Shown here in pieces: positions 17,468-28,084 of a stretch of 39,263 nucleotides of DNA. The position numbers were made by a program, and so were the translations under genes. How positions within the stretch are numbered: position 1 is the stretch's first letter; every line of letters begins with the position of its first letter. Where the stretch lies: contig NZ_BCRQ01000024.1 of assembly GCF_001552675.1 (NCBI RefSeq), forward strand, positions 1 through 39,263, in the 5' to 3' direction. The stretch is from Alicyclobacillus sendaiensis NBRC 100866 (lineage in GTDB: Bacteria; Bacillota; Bacilli; Alicyclobacillales; Alicyclobacillaceae). The notes under the pieces are model-generated. The model was not told where the DNA came from. It searched no databases and was given only the letters and a program-made list of their open reading frames with translations.

Positions 17468-17512
17468 TTGCCATCACCATCGAGTCCTTTCATCAAGCGA
17501 CGGAACAAGGAA

Positions 17513-17537
17513 GGGAGCGCTTTGCACACGCGCTCCC
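17513..17537 (-). terminator. Intrinsic terminator after secF
   Basis: A perfect 8-bp stem (GCGCTCCC against GGGAGCGC) with a 9-base loop lies just beyond the secF stop. On the minus strand it is followed by TTCCTTGTTCC, a moderately T-rich tail. It would separate comN-secD-secF from the CDF-recJ-apt-rel-dtd genes, at least partly. Confidence 0.6.
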
Positions 17538-17543
17538 CTGCCA

Positions 17544-18470
17544 TCATTCTGGAATGGGTGCCGCATGATCACCGCGATTGCCCCTCTTCATGGAGCGAGA
17601 TCGCCAAGCAACCCAGATGGGACTCGCGATGAAGATGGACGAATACGCTCCGCTCACGAGCCCGATGATGAGCGCAAAGGTGAAGTTGCGGATGGAAATG
17701 CCGCCAAATAAATACAGAATGACGGCCGCGATGAGCACCGTGAGGACCGTCCGGATGGATCGGTTCATCACCTGCCACAGGCTCTTGTTGACGACCGCTC
17801 GCAGGTCGTCGACTGTGTCCGGCTTGTCGATCTTCAAGTTCTCGCGGATGCGGTCGAAAATGACGATGGTATCGTTGATGGAATAGCCCACAATCGTCAG
17901 AAGCGCAGCGACAAACGTCAGATCGACCTCGCGCCGCAGAAGGGCAAACGCCGCGAGCACGATGAACGCGTCGTGGAGCAGTGCAATGATCCCGGATATG
18001 GCGAAGCGGAACTCGAAGCGAATCGCGATGTAGACGACGATACATGCAGCCGCAGCAAGCACAGCGTACACCGCTTTTCGGGCCGTCTGTTCGGCGACAA
18101 ACGGGTCGACCGACGTGACCTGAACGTCCTGCTTCGCGTCAGGGAAAAACCGATGCTCCGCCGCTTGAATCTCGCTGATCTGCTTGGTCGTGAGCTGTTC
18201 GGGCAGAGTCACCATCACGACATTCTGCTGGATGCCGCCCACCGTCAAGCTCGTGTCGCCGAGCGGCAATCCGATGGACGCAAACATCTGGCGCACGCGA
18301 GCCTCAGGCACCCGCTGATTGAGTTCAAACTGGACCTCGGATCCCGATTTGAAATCCGTGCTCAGGTTGAAGCCGAAGAGCGCAAAGACAATCACGCCGG
18401 CGACCGTGATGGCCCCCGACAGCAAGAAGAACCACCGGCTCGCCCGGATGATATCAAACCTTGGCTTCAC
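17544..18470 (-). CDS. secF: Protein translocase subunit SecF
   Basis: SecF works with SecD to use the proton-motive force for late steps of Sec export. The 308-residue product has an N-terminal membrane helix (about 12-33), the external DFKSGSE segment (39-45), a periplasm-facing domain, and a five-helix C-terminal bundle with GYSINDTIVIFDRIREN, the RND-type signature. It starts with GTG at 18470 and overlaps the secD 3' end by 17 bases. In B. subtilis SecD and SecF are one fused protein; here they are two overlapping genes. Confidence 0.95.
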   Translation of the reverse strand: MKPRFDIIRASRWFFLLSGAITVAGVIVFALFGFNLSTDFKSGSEVQFELNQRVPEARVRQMFASIGLPLGDTSLTVGGIQQNVVMVTLPEQLTTKQISEIQAAEHRFFPDAKQDVQVTSVDPFVAEQTARKAVYAVLAAAACIVVYIAIRFEFRFAISGIIALLHDAFIVLAAFALLRREVDLTFVAALLTIVGYSINDTIVIFDRIRENLKIDKPDTVDDLRAVVNKSLWQVMNRSIRTVLTVLIAAVILYLFGGISIRNFTFALIIGLVSGAYSSIFIASPIWVAWRSRSMKRGNRGDHAAPIPE

Positions 18471-19755
18471 GGCTCTTCACCACCCCTCTCGGCGCGCCGT
18501 ACCACCAAGGATTCTTGACCGCCTGCGACGCCGTGAACGTCAACAACATTGCCCGGGCAAACAACACGGCCGTCAACAGGCTGACGATGATGCCCACGAT
18601 GAGCGCCACCGCGAACCCTCGGACATCGCCTTCCCCACCGAAGATGTACATGATCAGGCCAGCGATGAACGTGGTGGCATTGGAGTCGATGATCGTTCGG
18701 AACGCGTTCTTGTTGCCGATGCGCACGGCGGATCGAAGGCTGCGCCCGTTTCGCACTTCGTCTTTGATTCGCTCATACGTAATGATATTCGCATCCACGG
18801 CGATGCCGACGCCCAGGATGAGCGCGGCGAGCCCGGACAGCGTCAACACGACGTGCAGACCGGCGAAGGTCAGAAGGGTGAGATAGCCGTACGCGACCAG
18901 CGCGATGTCGGCAATCAGGCCCGCCATGCGATACGCGGCAATCATGAACGCGAAGATGAGTACGACGGCGATGACACCGGCGATGAGCGTCCGGTGCAGG
19001 CTGGTGGCGCCAAGCGTGGGCCCGACGCTCGTCTCGCTCTCCAGCGTCAGCGGGTAGGGCAGGGCGCCCGCGTTCAGCTCGTTGGCGAGATCGATGCACG
19101 CCTGGGGCGTGGTCAAATTGCCGCCAGAGATCTCGCTCTGCCCCGTGTACATGACCTGTTCTACGACAGGATTGGTCAGCAGTTGACCGTTGAGAAAAAC
19201 GTAAATCGGCTTCTGCAGATACCGCTTCGTAATGCTTGTCCACAGGCTCGCGTTCTTAAACTCAATCGCAACGGCGTTCTGGCCCGTTTGCTGATCCACC
19301 ACCCAGTGGGCGTTCGACTTGAGGTCCGCTCCAGTCGCGAGCGGCGGCCCGACTGGAACAACTTTTCCCGTCTTGGGGTCAATCTTGGCGCTCCCGTAGA
19401 TGGCGAGCTGTGCCGTGGCCCCGATGACCTTCACGGCCTCTTGCTGATTCTTCACGCCAGCGACTTCCACGCGAATCTGGTCTTGACCGAGTTGGTTCTG
19501 GCCCTCGAGTTGAATGATGGGCGAGGAGACGCCGAGTGCGTTGACGCGCATCTCAATGGCACGGACGAGCGCAGCTTTACCCGTGTTGTCGAGCGGGTGG
19601 CCCTTCGGCGTGTCCACGGCGTACAAGAGGTCCACGCCGCCTTTCAGGTCGAGGCCGAGAGGTATTGATTTCCATATCTTTGGTCCCGTGCTGATGGTGA
19701 GGCCGAGCACGACAACCACCATCGCGAGAAACGCCAAGAGGCGCCCCCATTTCAT
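18454..19755 (-). CDS. secD: Protein translocase subunit SecD
   Basis: This 433-residue product has one N-terminal helix (about 5-23), the conserved GLDLKGGVDLLY at 34-45, a large extracytoplasmic domain and five C-terminal helices. The motif GVGIAVDANIITYERIKDE shows the membrane Asp needed for proton-driven function. It is shorter than E. coli SecD but normal for Firmicutes. The ATG at 19755 has AAGGAGGA upstream; the longer frame to 19830 is rejected because it lacks such a site and puts charged residues before the helix. It lies 71 bases after comN and overlaps secF. Confidence 0.95.
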   Translation of the reverse strand: MKWGRLLAFLAMVVVVLGLTISTGPKIWKSIPLGLDLKGGVDLLYAVDTPKGHPLDNTGKAALVRAIEMRVNALGVSSPIIQLEGQNQLGQDQIRVEVAGVKNQQEAVKVIGATAQLAIYGSAKIDPKTGKVVPVGPPLATGADLKSNAHWVVDQQTGQNAVAIEFKNASLWTSITKRYLQKPIYVFLNGQLLTNPVVEQVMYTGQSEISGGNLTTPQACIDLANELNAGALPYPLTLESETSVGPTLGATSLHRTLIAGVIAVVLIFAFMIAAYRMAGLIADIALVAYGYLTLLTFAGLHVVLTLSGLAALILGVGIAVDANIITYERIKDEVRNGRSLRSAVRIGNKNAFRTIIDSNATTFIAGLIMYIFGGEGDVRGFAVALIVGIIVSLLTAVLFARAMLLTFTASQAVKNPWWYGAPRGVVKSREAKV

Positions 19756-19826
19756 GGTATGTCCTCCTTGTCCACCACTTCCGCGTGCATAACATGAATC
19801 AGTATACCGATGGACGTTTTTCGACG

Positions 19827-20096
19827 TCAAACGTCATTCGGCGTGGCGAGATCCCCGCGCAGGGCGCCGAGCGTGACATACGTCATGTAGTCGTTGGGCT
19901 TCGCGGACAAAATCGCGTCCACCACCCGGTGAAGAGAGACCGGGTTGGGCAGTTTGGTGCCAATATAGGCCCAAAATGAATCGACGTCGATCGAGTTGTA
20001 GCCCATGAGCCGGAACTCTTCGACCTTCGCCTCACAGAGCCATTGGAGCTGGTCCGCGTAGGGCCGAAGCTCCGGGTGCATCCATGGTTGGTCCAC
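19827..20096 (-). CDS. comN: ComN-family post-transcriptional regulator
   Basis: The 89-residue product matches the ComN (YrzD) family: WLCEAKVEEFRLMGYNSIDVDSFW and a C-terminal helix ending PNDYMTYVTLGAL. In B. subtilis ComN acts after transcription on the comE late-competence mRNA; transferring that role here is inference. The GTG at 20096 has a GGGGGGAT site and gives the family length, while the frame extending far beyond it is a shadow of spoVB. The position next to secD and divergent from spoVB is the same as in Bacillus. A TGTTAT with a poor -35 lies upstream, too weak to call a promoter. Confidence 0.85.
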   Translation of the reverse strand: MDQPWMHPELRPYADQLQWLCEAKVEEFRLMGYNSIDVDSFWAYIGTKLPNPVSLHRVVDAILSAKPNDYMTYVTLGALRGDLATPNDV

Positions 20097-20243
20097 CGCT
20101 ATCCCCCCGATGTGTGCCGAATAACAATTCCATCTCGCGCGCGAAAAATCCTGTTTCAGCCGCAAAAGTGGACTACCGTCATGCGGATCGGCATAGGCAA
20201 TAGCGTAGGACGCCTGCGGACCACGGACGGGAGGGAACGTCGC

Positions 20244-21833
20244 TTGAGCCGCCAAACGTTTCTGCAAGGTGCGCTCATCCTGATGATTGCCGGCATCGTG
20301 ACGCGCATCATGGGATTCATCTACCGCATCGTATTGACGCGCCTCATTGGCGCCGAGGCCATGGGCCTGTTTCAAATCGTCTTCCCCATTTTGGGGCTCG
20401 CGCTCACCTTGGTCACGATGGGGTTTCCGCTTGCCATCGCGAAGCTGGTGGCCGAAGCCGTGGCTAAGCGAGACGCCGACCGTGTTCGGCGCGTCCTGCG
20501 CATCTCTTCCGCATGCGTTCTCACGTCGGCCGCGCTCTGCATGAGCTTGATGTACGCATTTCGGCACGTCGTCGCGCGGTACTGGCTCACCGACCCCAGA
20601 GCCTATCCCACCTATCTCGCCATGATCCCCGTCGTGGGCGTGATCGCCGTGGCGAGCCTCTACCGCGGCTACTTCCAGGGCATTCAGGACATGACCCCGA
20701 CCGCCTGGGCGTCCATCCTGGAGCAGTCCGTGCGCATCGTCAGCATATGGGCCCTGGCGGCCTACTTCGTGCGATTCTCCCTGGCGTACGCCGCGATGGC
20801 GGCCATGGTGGGTATGGTGCTCGGCGAATTGTCCGGCCTCTTGTTTCTCATCTGGCAACAGCGGCGGCGCGCGCGAATGGACCAGATCGTGCCTGAACCC
20901 GCATACGCGCGCACCGCGGAGCCCATGCGCGCGACGCTGCGCGCCATCATGCAGCTGTCATTGCCCGTCACCGCGAGCCGGCTCATCTGGTCACTTTTGT
21001 CCGCAGCCGAACCCATCCTGGTTTTGCGCGCCCTGGGCATGGCCGGCGTGCCGCTCAAGCAAGCCACGGCGCTGTACGGCGCGTATTCGGGCATGGCCAT
21101 TCCGCTCCTCGTCTTTCCGACGGTGGTGACCTCCTCGCTCGCAACCAACCTGGTGCCTGCGGTCGCAGAGGCCCAGGCGTCTGGGAACCTCGATCGGATT
21201 CGACATCGGCTGTCGCAGAGCATCACCGTCACGGCGATGGTCTCGTTCCCGGCCTCGGTCGTGTTCACTTTTTTTGCGGCGCCCCTCACCAGGGCTATCT
21301 ACGGCGACGCGCACGTCGGCCCCATGCTGGCCATCATGGCGCCCTTCGTGTTCATGCTCTGCCTCCAATCGCCCCTGACGGCAATCTTGCAGGGGCTGAA
21401 CCGCGCCGGTACGGCGATGATCAACTCCATCGTGGGTGGCGTCGTGCGGTTGGCCGTCATCCTGGTGCTCGCCACTCGCCCGTCCCTTGGGATTCTCGGT
21501 GTGAGCATGGCCACCGCCTTTTCGTTCACGCTCACCGCCGCGCTTCACCTCATCGCGGTCGTCCGGGAAATTGGGTTCCAGATGCGCCCGGCGTCCGTCG
21601 TGCGCATTGGCCTGGCGTCCGCCGCGATGCTTGCGTACATGCTCCTTGTCACGTACCGCGCAGGCTCGGCGCTCTCCGGATCCGCGCTGCTGCTCGCGCT
21701 ACTGGGCGGACTGATGATCTACTTCGCGCTCTTGTGCTCGCTCCGCGTCCTCACTTCGCGCGCCGTCGAGCGCGTGCCCAAGGTGGGTCCGTGGCTCGCC
21801 GCCGTCGTGCGGCATCTTCCGTTTGCCATCTGA
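20244..21833 (+). CDS. spoVB: Stage V sporulation protein B (MOP-superfamily lipid flippase)
   Basis: The 529-residue product is an integral membrane protein with about 14 helices that aligns along its length with SpoVB (MSRQTFLQGALILMIAGIVTR at the start, RGYFQGIQDMTPTAWASILEQSVRI, ATRPSLGILGVS). SpoVB-like proteins are MurJ-type flippases needed for spore cortex peptidoglycan. The TTG at 20244 follows GAGGGAACG and reproduces the homologue's N terminus; an ATG at 20180 would add a non-membrane leader with no ribosome-binding site. The gene is divergent from comN. Its last 135 bases lie opposite the end of the DUF421 gene. Confidence 0.93.
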   Translation: MSRQTFLQGALILMIAGIVTRIMGFIYRIVLTRLIGAEAMGLFQIVFPILGLALTLVTMGFPLAIAKLVAEAVAKRDADRVRRVLRISSACVLTSAALCMSLMYAFRHVVARYWLTDPRAYPTYLAMIPVVGVIAVASLYRGYFQGIQDMTPTAWASILEQSVRIVSIWALAAYFVRFSLAYAAMAAMVGMVLGELSGLLFLIWQQRRRARMDQIVPEPAYARTAEPMRATLRAIMQLSLPVTASRLIWSLLSAAEPILVLRALGMAGVPLKQATALYGAYSGMAIPLLVFPTVVTSSLATNLVPAVAEAQASGNLDRIRHRLSQSITVTAMVSFPASVVFTFFAAPLTRAIYGDAHVGPMLAIMAPFVFMLCLQSPLTAILQGLNRAGTAMINSIVGGVVRLAVILVLATRPSLGILGVSMATAFSFTLTAALHLIAVVREIGFQMRPASVVRIGLASAAMLAYMLLVTYRAGSALSGSALLLALLGGLMIYFALLCSLRVLTSRAVERVPKVGPWLAAVVRHLPFAI

Positions 21834-22526
21834 ATGCCCGGAAGCGTCCATGTCGTCGATCCACCACCCGCCGCGCCCGTCGATGCGCGCATAAAACACG
21901 CGCTCCAGCTCGCGGCCACGGAGGCGAAGCTGTTCGCGCAGCCACGCTTCGTCTTGTCCCAAGTGCTCGAGCGCGCTCTGAACGGGCTTGCCGTCCACCA
22001 CCACCGTGAGTGCGGGTCCGGTCTCTTGTGCGGTGATGCCGAGATCGCGCGGCGTGAGGGGACGCGCTTCCGGCTTCGGCACGACGCTCAATTGGCCGGA
22101 CGTCTCCAAGATGGCAAATTCCACGTCCGCCACATCCGCGTATCCTTGTTCGCGCAACTGCGTCAGAAGATCGTGGACCGTGTACCGGATGCGGCGCATT
22201 TCCCGGTCGCAGATGCGGCCATGCGCAATGAGCACCGACGGTTCCCCTTCAATCCAGTGGCGGAACCGGTGACTTTTCATCTGAAGAACGGCGACGGTGA
22301 GTTGAAACAAGACGAGTGACCCGATGGAAATCGCGGCCTCCCAAATGGGAACCCGGCGGTCCTCCATGGGCAGCGTCGACAGTTCCGCGATCATGATGGA
22401 CACGACGAGATCAAACACGGAGAGTTGGCCGATCTCGCGCTTGCCCATGATGCGCAGGGCCACCATCACCATGAGATAGAGAATCAAGGCGCGAAGTGGA
22501 AACTGCCAAAGAGGGATGTGCGGCAT
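21699..22526 (-). CDS. DUF421 (YetF/YrbG-family) membrane protein
   Basis: The 275-residue product has three N-terminal helices and the family core ALRIMGKREIGQLSVFDLVVSI (42-63), followed by the cytoplasmic domain EGEPSVLIAHGRI. B. subtilis yrbG, also beside spoVB, belongs to this family. Some members are germination-related, but the biochemical role is unclear. The ATG at 22526 has GGAGGGG 8 bases upstream. Homologues are about 220 residues as I recall; here about 44 extra C-terminal residues, charged and low in complexity, are encoded entirely opposite the 3' end of spoVB. Its ribosome-binding site lies in the arm of a hairpin (22532-22571). Confidence 0.85.
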   Translation of the reverse strand: MPHIPLWQFPLRALILYLMVMVALRIMGKREIGQLSVFDLVVSIMIAELSTLPMEDRRVPIWEAAISIGSLVLFQLTVAVLQMKSHRFRHWIEGEPSVLIAHGRICDREMRRIRYTVHDLLTQLREQGYADVADVEFAILETSGQLSVVPKPEARPLTPRDLGITAQETGPALTVVVDGKPVQSALEHLGQDEAWLREQLRLRGRELERVFYARIDGRGGWWIDDMDASGHSDGKRKMPHDGGEPRTHLGHALDGARSEDAERAQEREVDHQSAQ

Positions 22527-22531
22527 GATGA

Positions 22532-22571
22532 AGCCCCTCCTCACGGTGGCAGTATGCCCGGAGAAGGGGCT
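22532..22571 (-). promoter_or_regulatory. Hairpin that can sequester the DUF421 ribosome-binding site
   Basis: On the minus strand AGCCCCT (22571-22565) pairs with AGGGGCT (22538-22532), and inner segments (TCTCCGG against CCG-GAGG) extend the stem. The 3' arm contains most of the GGAGGGG site of the DUF421 gene, 5 bases before its ATG. There is no T-tract, so occlusion of translation start is as likely as termination behind the diguanylate cyclase gene. Confidence 0.45.
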
Positions 22572-22582
22572 GTTCCATGCCG

Positions 22583-24745
22583 CTAGACGGAGTGAGACGG
22601 GGACTCGGACTCGCTGGCGTGCAGAGGGACGTGGAGCCGCGCGAAGAGTTCCTCGATCCGGTTGAACAAATCCGCACCATCCTGGATCACATCGTAGACT
22701 TCTATCCCACAGGCCACGCGGACGGAGAGGATGTTCTCGCCGACGTGAAAGGAATGGCGTTCGATGGCCTGCGTCACGCGTCGGCAAATCCCGGCGAGCT
22801 CCACATCCGACACGTTGGGAATGACGATGAGCATTTCATCTCCCCCGTATCGGCACGCGAGCTCGGAATGCCGCAACACCTGGCGAATGACGACCCCAGC
22901 CTGGCGCAACACCTCGTCCCCCACCTCGAACCCATACGTGGCGTTGATCTCGCTGAACCGGACGAGATCGAGGCAGATGACACCCCAGCACGTGGTGCCG
23001 TGCGCCACCTCATCTCGCACGCGGATGTTCACGAAGTGATGGGTGTAGAGGCTTGTCAGCGGATCGACGAACAACTGCGTATCAAACTCAGGCGCATACA
23101 TGGCGGTGCGATTGCGACCCCGCTGTTTGGCGCCCCAGTACATGGCGCTGTCCGCCTTGACGAGAAGGTCGCGATCCGACTCGCTGTGGTCCGGGCAGGT
23201 CGCCATGCCGATGCTGACGGTGATCCCTTGGAGATGATAACCTTCGAAGTCCACGGCGAGCTTCGACACGTCCTGGCGGATGGCTTCCGCAACCTCGAAG
23301 GCCTCGTGCGCGCTCGCCCACAACAGCACGGCGAATTCCTCGCCGCCGTAACGCGCCGCCACGCCGTCTGGCCCCGCGTGGCGCTCGAGGATGCGCCCGA
23401 CCTCCCGTAGCACGACGTCGCCTGCCAAGTGGCCGTACGTGTCGTTGAATCGCTTGAAGAAGTCCACGTCGACAATCAGCACGGAGACCGGCCGGTTCTC
23501 CCTCAGCGACGCCTGAACGCGGCGAGCGAGCTCCTCGTAGAAGTACCGGTAATTCATGAGCCCAGTGGCCTCGTCCCGGAACGATCGATCCTGAAGCTCC
23601 TGGTACAGTTTGGCGTTCTCCAGCAGCACGGACACCTGGTTGGCCAGGGCGTCCATGTATTCGTGCATGTGGCTGAACGCCTTGGGGCGCTTGGCGTAGC
23701 AGACGATCGCGCCATGCGCCTTCTGATGCGCATGCATGGGAAAGATGGCCATGCTCAAAAAGGTGGTCGTTTCCCCCAGGAACCGCACGCGCGCGTCCTT
23801 GCGCACGTCCGGAACGATGACGTGATCGCGCTGGTGGATGGTCTTCCAGATGATGCCGCCCTCGGATTCCGGCCAGCCTTCCATCGAGAACTCGGCCTCG
23901 TAGGAGCGCGGGTAGACGGCGGCGGGGACCAAACACCCGCGGCCATCGATGACGAAAACCGCGACACAGTCGGCGAGCGTCATTCTTCGGGCGAGATGCG
24001 CCGCCTCAAGCGCAATTTGCCGCATGTCAAATTCGGTCGCCAGATTCGCGAGGCACTCGTGAATCTCCTGTAGATCCATGGCTTGCCGATGGGAACGGAG
24101 CATGTAGGCCAGCATGAGAAGCGGCAGCACCATGACCGGCGCGAGCCACGCGCTTGTGGCATTCAACATGACGACGAGCAGGGCGAACGGGATGCACAGC
24201 GCGAGGTTGATGAGATCCGTCACGAGCGCAGCCCACACGGTTGGCCAGAGGAACGCTCCCCGCAGCCACTGAATCACCTGGACAAACGCGTGATTGACCA
24301 CGAGAAACACCGCCGCAGACACGACCAGCGCGCCGACGGCAGGCGCGTCGATGCGCGTCATGGGCAGGGTGATGAGATCATGAAGCACCCACCACATGGC
24401 GAGCGTGGAGAGCGCGTATTGCCCGGCGTTGAAAAAGGCCGTCTCGAGGTCCCAGTGGCGCCTCTTCGCAGGTACGAAAGCGGCCGCAATCGCGCACAAG
24501 ATTGCCTCTTCTCGCCCGTCGAGCGCCACGTACGAGAAAAGAACCGCGGGGGTTAGACTGGCGGTTCCAAGCCGGAGCGGAACCGGCATCGACTCCACCA
24601 GGCAGGCGAGCGCCAGCATGGCGATGAAAAACCAAGGGTTCACCGACCGGAGCTCGGGCAGCCCCACGAGCGCCGTTCCACACCCGAAAATTCCGACGAT
24701 CAGACTGTACACGGTTTGTCGCTTGAGCGGTATGCCTTCCGCCAT
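22583..24745 (-). CDS. Membrane GAF protein with two tandem GGDEF domains
   Basis: The 720-residue product has about six to seven N-terminal helices (10-215), a GAF domain (about 235-385), and two GGDEF domains. The first (about 390-550) is canonical, with DVDFFKRFNDTYGH and GGEEF at 467-471, so it should make cyclic di-GMP. The second (about 558-705) has DLVRFSEINATYG and GGDEM at 634-638, close to consensus. No RxxD inhibitory site precedes either motif; the second has RHSE there. An ATG at 24745 follows GGTGGGGGTG. The DUF421 gene follows after 56 bases. The N-terminal sensor type and its ligand are unknown. Confidence 0.88.
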   Translation of the reverse strand: MAEGIPLKRQTVYSLIVGIFGCGTALVGLPELRSVNPWFFIAMLALACLVESMPVPLRLGTASLTPAVLFSYVALDGREEAILCAIAAAFVPAKRRHWDLETAFFNAGQYALSTLAMWWVLHDLITLPMTRIDAPAVGALVVSAAVFLVVNHAFVQVIQWLRGAFLWPTVWAALVTDLINLALCIPFALLVVMLNATSAWLAPVMVLPLLMLAYMLRSHRQAMDLQEIHECLANLATEFDMRQIALEAAHLARRMTLADCVAVFVIDGRGCLVPAAVYPRSYEAEFSMEGWPESEGGIIWKTIHQRDHVIVPDVRKDARVRFLGETTTFLSMAIFPMHAHQKAHGAIVCYAKRPKAFSHMHEYMDALANQVSVLLENAKLYQELQDRSFRDEATGLMNYRYFYEELARRVQASLRENRPVSVLIVDVDFFKRFNDTYGHLAGDVVLREVGRILERHAGPDGVAARYGGEEFAVLLWASAHEAFEVAEAIRQDVSKLAVDFEGYHLQGITVSIGMATCPDHSESDRDLLVKADSAMYWGAKQRGRNRTAMYAPEFDTQLFVDPLTSLYTHHFVNIRVRDEVAHGTTCWGVICLDLVRFSEINATYGFEVGDEVLRQAGVVIRQVLRHSELACRYGGDEMLIVIPNVSDVELAGICRRVTQAIERHSFHVGENILSVRVACGIEVYDVIQDGADLFNRIEELFARLHVPLHASESESPSHSV

Positions 24746-24886
24746 ACCGACACCCCCACCCCAACCCGCGCCCGTTCGAATTCTTCAAGTTTCCAGTATA
24801 AACAGTTCATCTCTCGCCGGACAAGATCATAATCGCAGATCTCGCCGAATATCGTGTAGAGAAACTTGGACCAGGAGTGATGCGCC

Positions 24887-25288
24887 GTGTCGAGAGGGAA
24901 CGAAGGCCATCGATTCGACGTGCTCCGCGCCATCCCCGTCGTCTACGGCACCGTCTGGAGCCTTTGCGTCGCTCTTGTCGGCACCCTCGTCGTATTCTTA
25001 ATGGCGCACTACGGCGAATGGGGCCCTGAGCGAATCACGACGGCCGCGTACGTCGTCCACTGCCTCGCCGTCCTGTTTGGCGCCATTGCGGCTGCGCGCC
25101 AAGACCAAGGCCGAGGATGGTTTCACGGAGGGGCGACCGGGCTCCTCTACGCCATCATCATGGTCGCCATCGGTCTGTTCGTCGACAACACGTTCACGTT
25201 CGACGCAAGCGGCCTCTTTCGCATCCTTCTCATGTCCGTCATTGGCGCATTCGGAGGCGTCCTAGGCAGCGCGTGGGTCCGCTCGTAA
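24887..25288 (+). CDS. TIGR04086/YrzE-family membrane protein
   Basis: The 133-residue product has four predicted helices and resembles the small Firmicute membrane family that includes B. subtilis YrzE, which likewise lies between yajC and yrbG. The function is unknown. The GTG start at 24887 has CCAGGAGTG upstream. The gene is divergent from the tandem-GGDEF gene and convergent with yajC. The 141-base spacer before it has only weak promoter-like elements (CATAAT near 24826). Confidence 0.75.
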   Translation: MSRGNEGHRFDVLRAIPVVYGTVWSLCVALVGTLVVFLMAHYGEWGPERITTAAYVVHCLAVLFGAIAAARQDQGRGWFHGGATGLLYAIIMVAIGLFVDNTFTFDASGLFRILLMSVIGAFGGVLGSAWVRS

Positions 25289-25305
25289 CCCCCACCGCAG
25301 GATGC

Positions 25306-25345
25306 GGGAGGCCGATGGGCCGTATGGGCGCTCGACCGACCTCCC
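25306..25345 (-). terminator. Hairpin between convergent yajC and yrzE-like genes
   Basis: On the minus strand an 11-bp stem with two G-U pairs (arms 25345-25335 and 25316-25306) begins 9 bases after the yajC stop; a smaller inner GCC/GGC pairing is possible. It lies within the 66-base convergent spacer. No clear T-tract follows, so the call is tentative. Confidence 0.35.
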
Positions 25346-25354
25346 CATTCTGAC

Positions 25355-25759
25355 TTAAGTGCCGCCGTGCTCCTTCCGGTGCTCGTCGAACTCGCGTTCC
25401 GCTTCCGAAACCTCGTCAGGAGCCTCGTCGGGCACCTCGCCTCGCTCACCGCGCTCGTCGTGGTCGCGCTCCTCGGCCTCGTCCTCCTCCACCGGTTCCT
25501 CGTGGTCCAGTCCACGGCCCTCCTCCAGGACGCGGACAATGGCGCGCTGATCCATCTCCACATCCACGCCATCCGCGATGCGCACAATGGCGATGTCGCC
25601 TTGCATCGCCACGATCTCGCCGTACAGTCCCGCAGCCGTCATGATCCGCGCTCCGGGGCCGAGCTTTTTCAGCATCTCCGCGCGATTCTTCTGCTGCCGG
25701 CGCTGCGGCAACAGGACGAGCACGTAAAACACGACAATCAAGAGAATCAAAAACAACAT
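25355..25759 (-). CDS. yajC: Sec accessory protein YajC with acidic tail
   Basis: YajC associates with SecDF at the translocon. The 134-residue product has a single N-terminal helix (2-17), then LLPQRRQQKNRAEMLKKL and a small beta domain (about 33-78) with VMT-like IMTAAGLYGEIV. Residues 79-134 form an extra tail in which about half the residues are Asp or Glu; most YajC proteins end near residue 85-110. The ATG at 25759 follows GAAGGG. The gene begins 17 bases after tgt, the queA-tgt-yajC arrangement common in bacteria. Confidence 0.9.
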   Translation of the reverse strand: MLFLILLIVVFYVLVLLPQRRQQKNRAEMLKKLGPGARIMTAAGLYGEIVAMQGDIAIVRIADGVDVEMDQRAIVRVLEEGRGLDHEEPVEEDEAEERDHDERGERGEVPDEAPDEVSEAEREFDEHRKEHGGT

Positions 25760-25776
25760 GCTACTACCCTTCAACC

Positions 25777-27961
<2,185 letters not shown>

Positions 27962-27999
27962 GTGCATTCCTCCCAAAAGTTCTACGGTTCGTCAACGCG

Positions 28000-28028
28000 A
28001 AAAAAAGCTGCCCCGATGCCGGGACAGC
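28000..28028 (-). terminator. Intrinsic terminator between rsgI and queA, possible attenuator
   Basis: On the minus strand a 9-bp stem (28028-28020 against 28015-28007, one U-G pair) with a GCAT loop is followed by seven T residues (28006-28000), a textbook terminator. It ends 38 bases before the queA start and lies downstream of the promoter at 28091-28120. A competing small hairpin (CGGG-CTGT-CCCG, 28031-28020) would use its 5' arm. Confidence 0.85.
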
Positions 28029-28084
28029 CCGTTTCGTCTCATGGGTGCATAGCCTAGGGCGATGTCGTACGGGACGAACGAGCA

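Noticed and set aside
20097-20858. Long minus-strand extension upstream of comN
   Set aside because: Low-complexity His/Gly/Asp-rich translation antisense to spoVB; comN has a good start at 20096.
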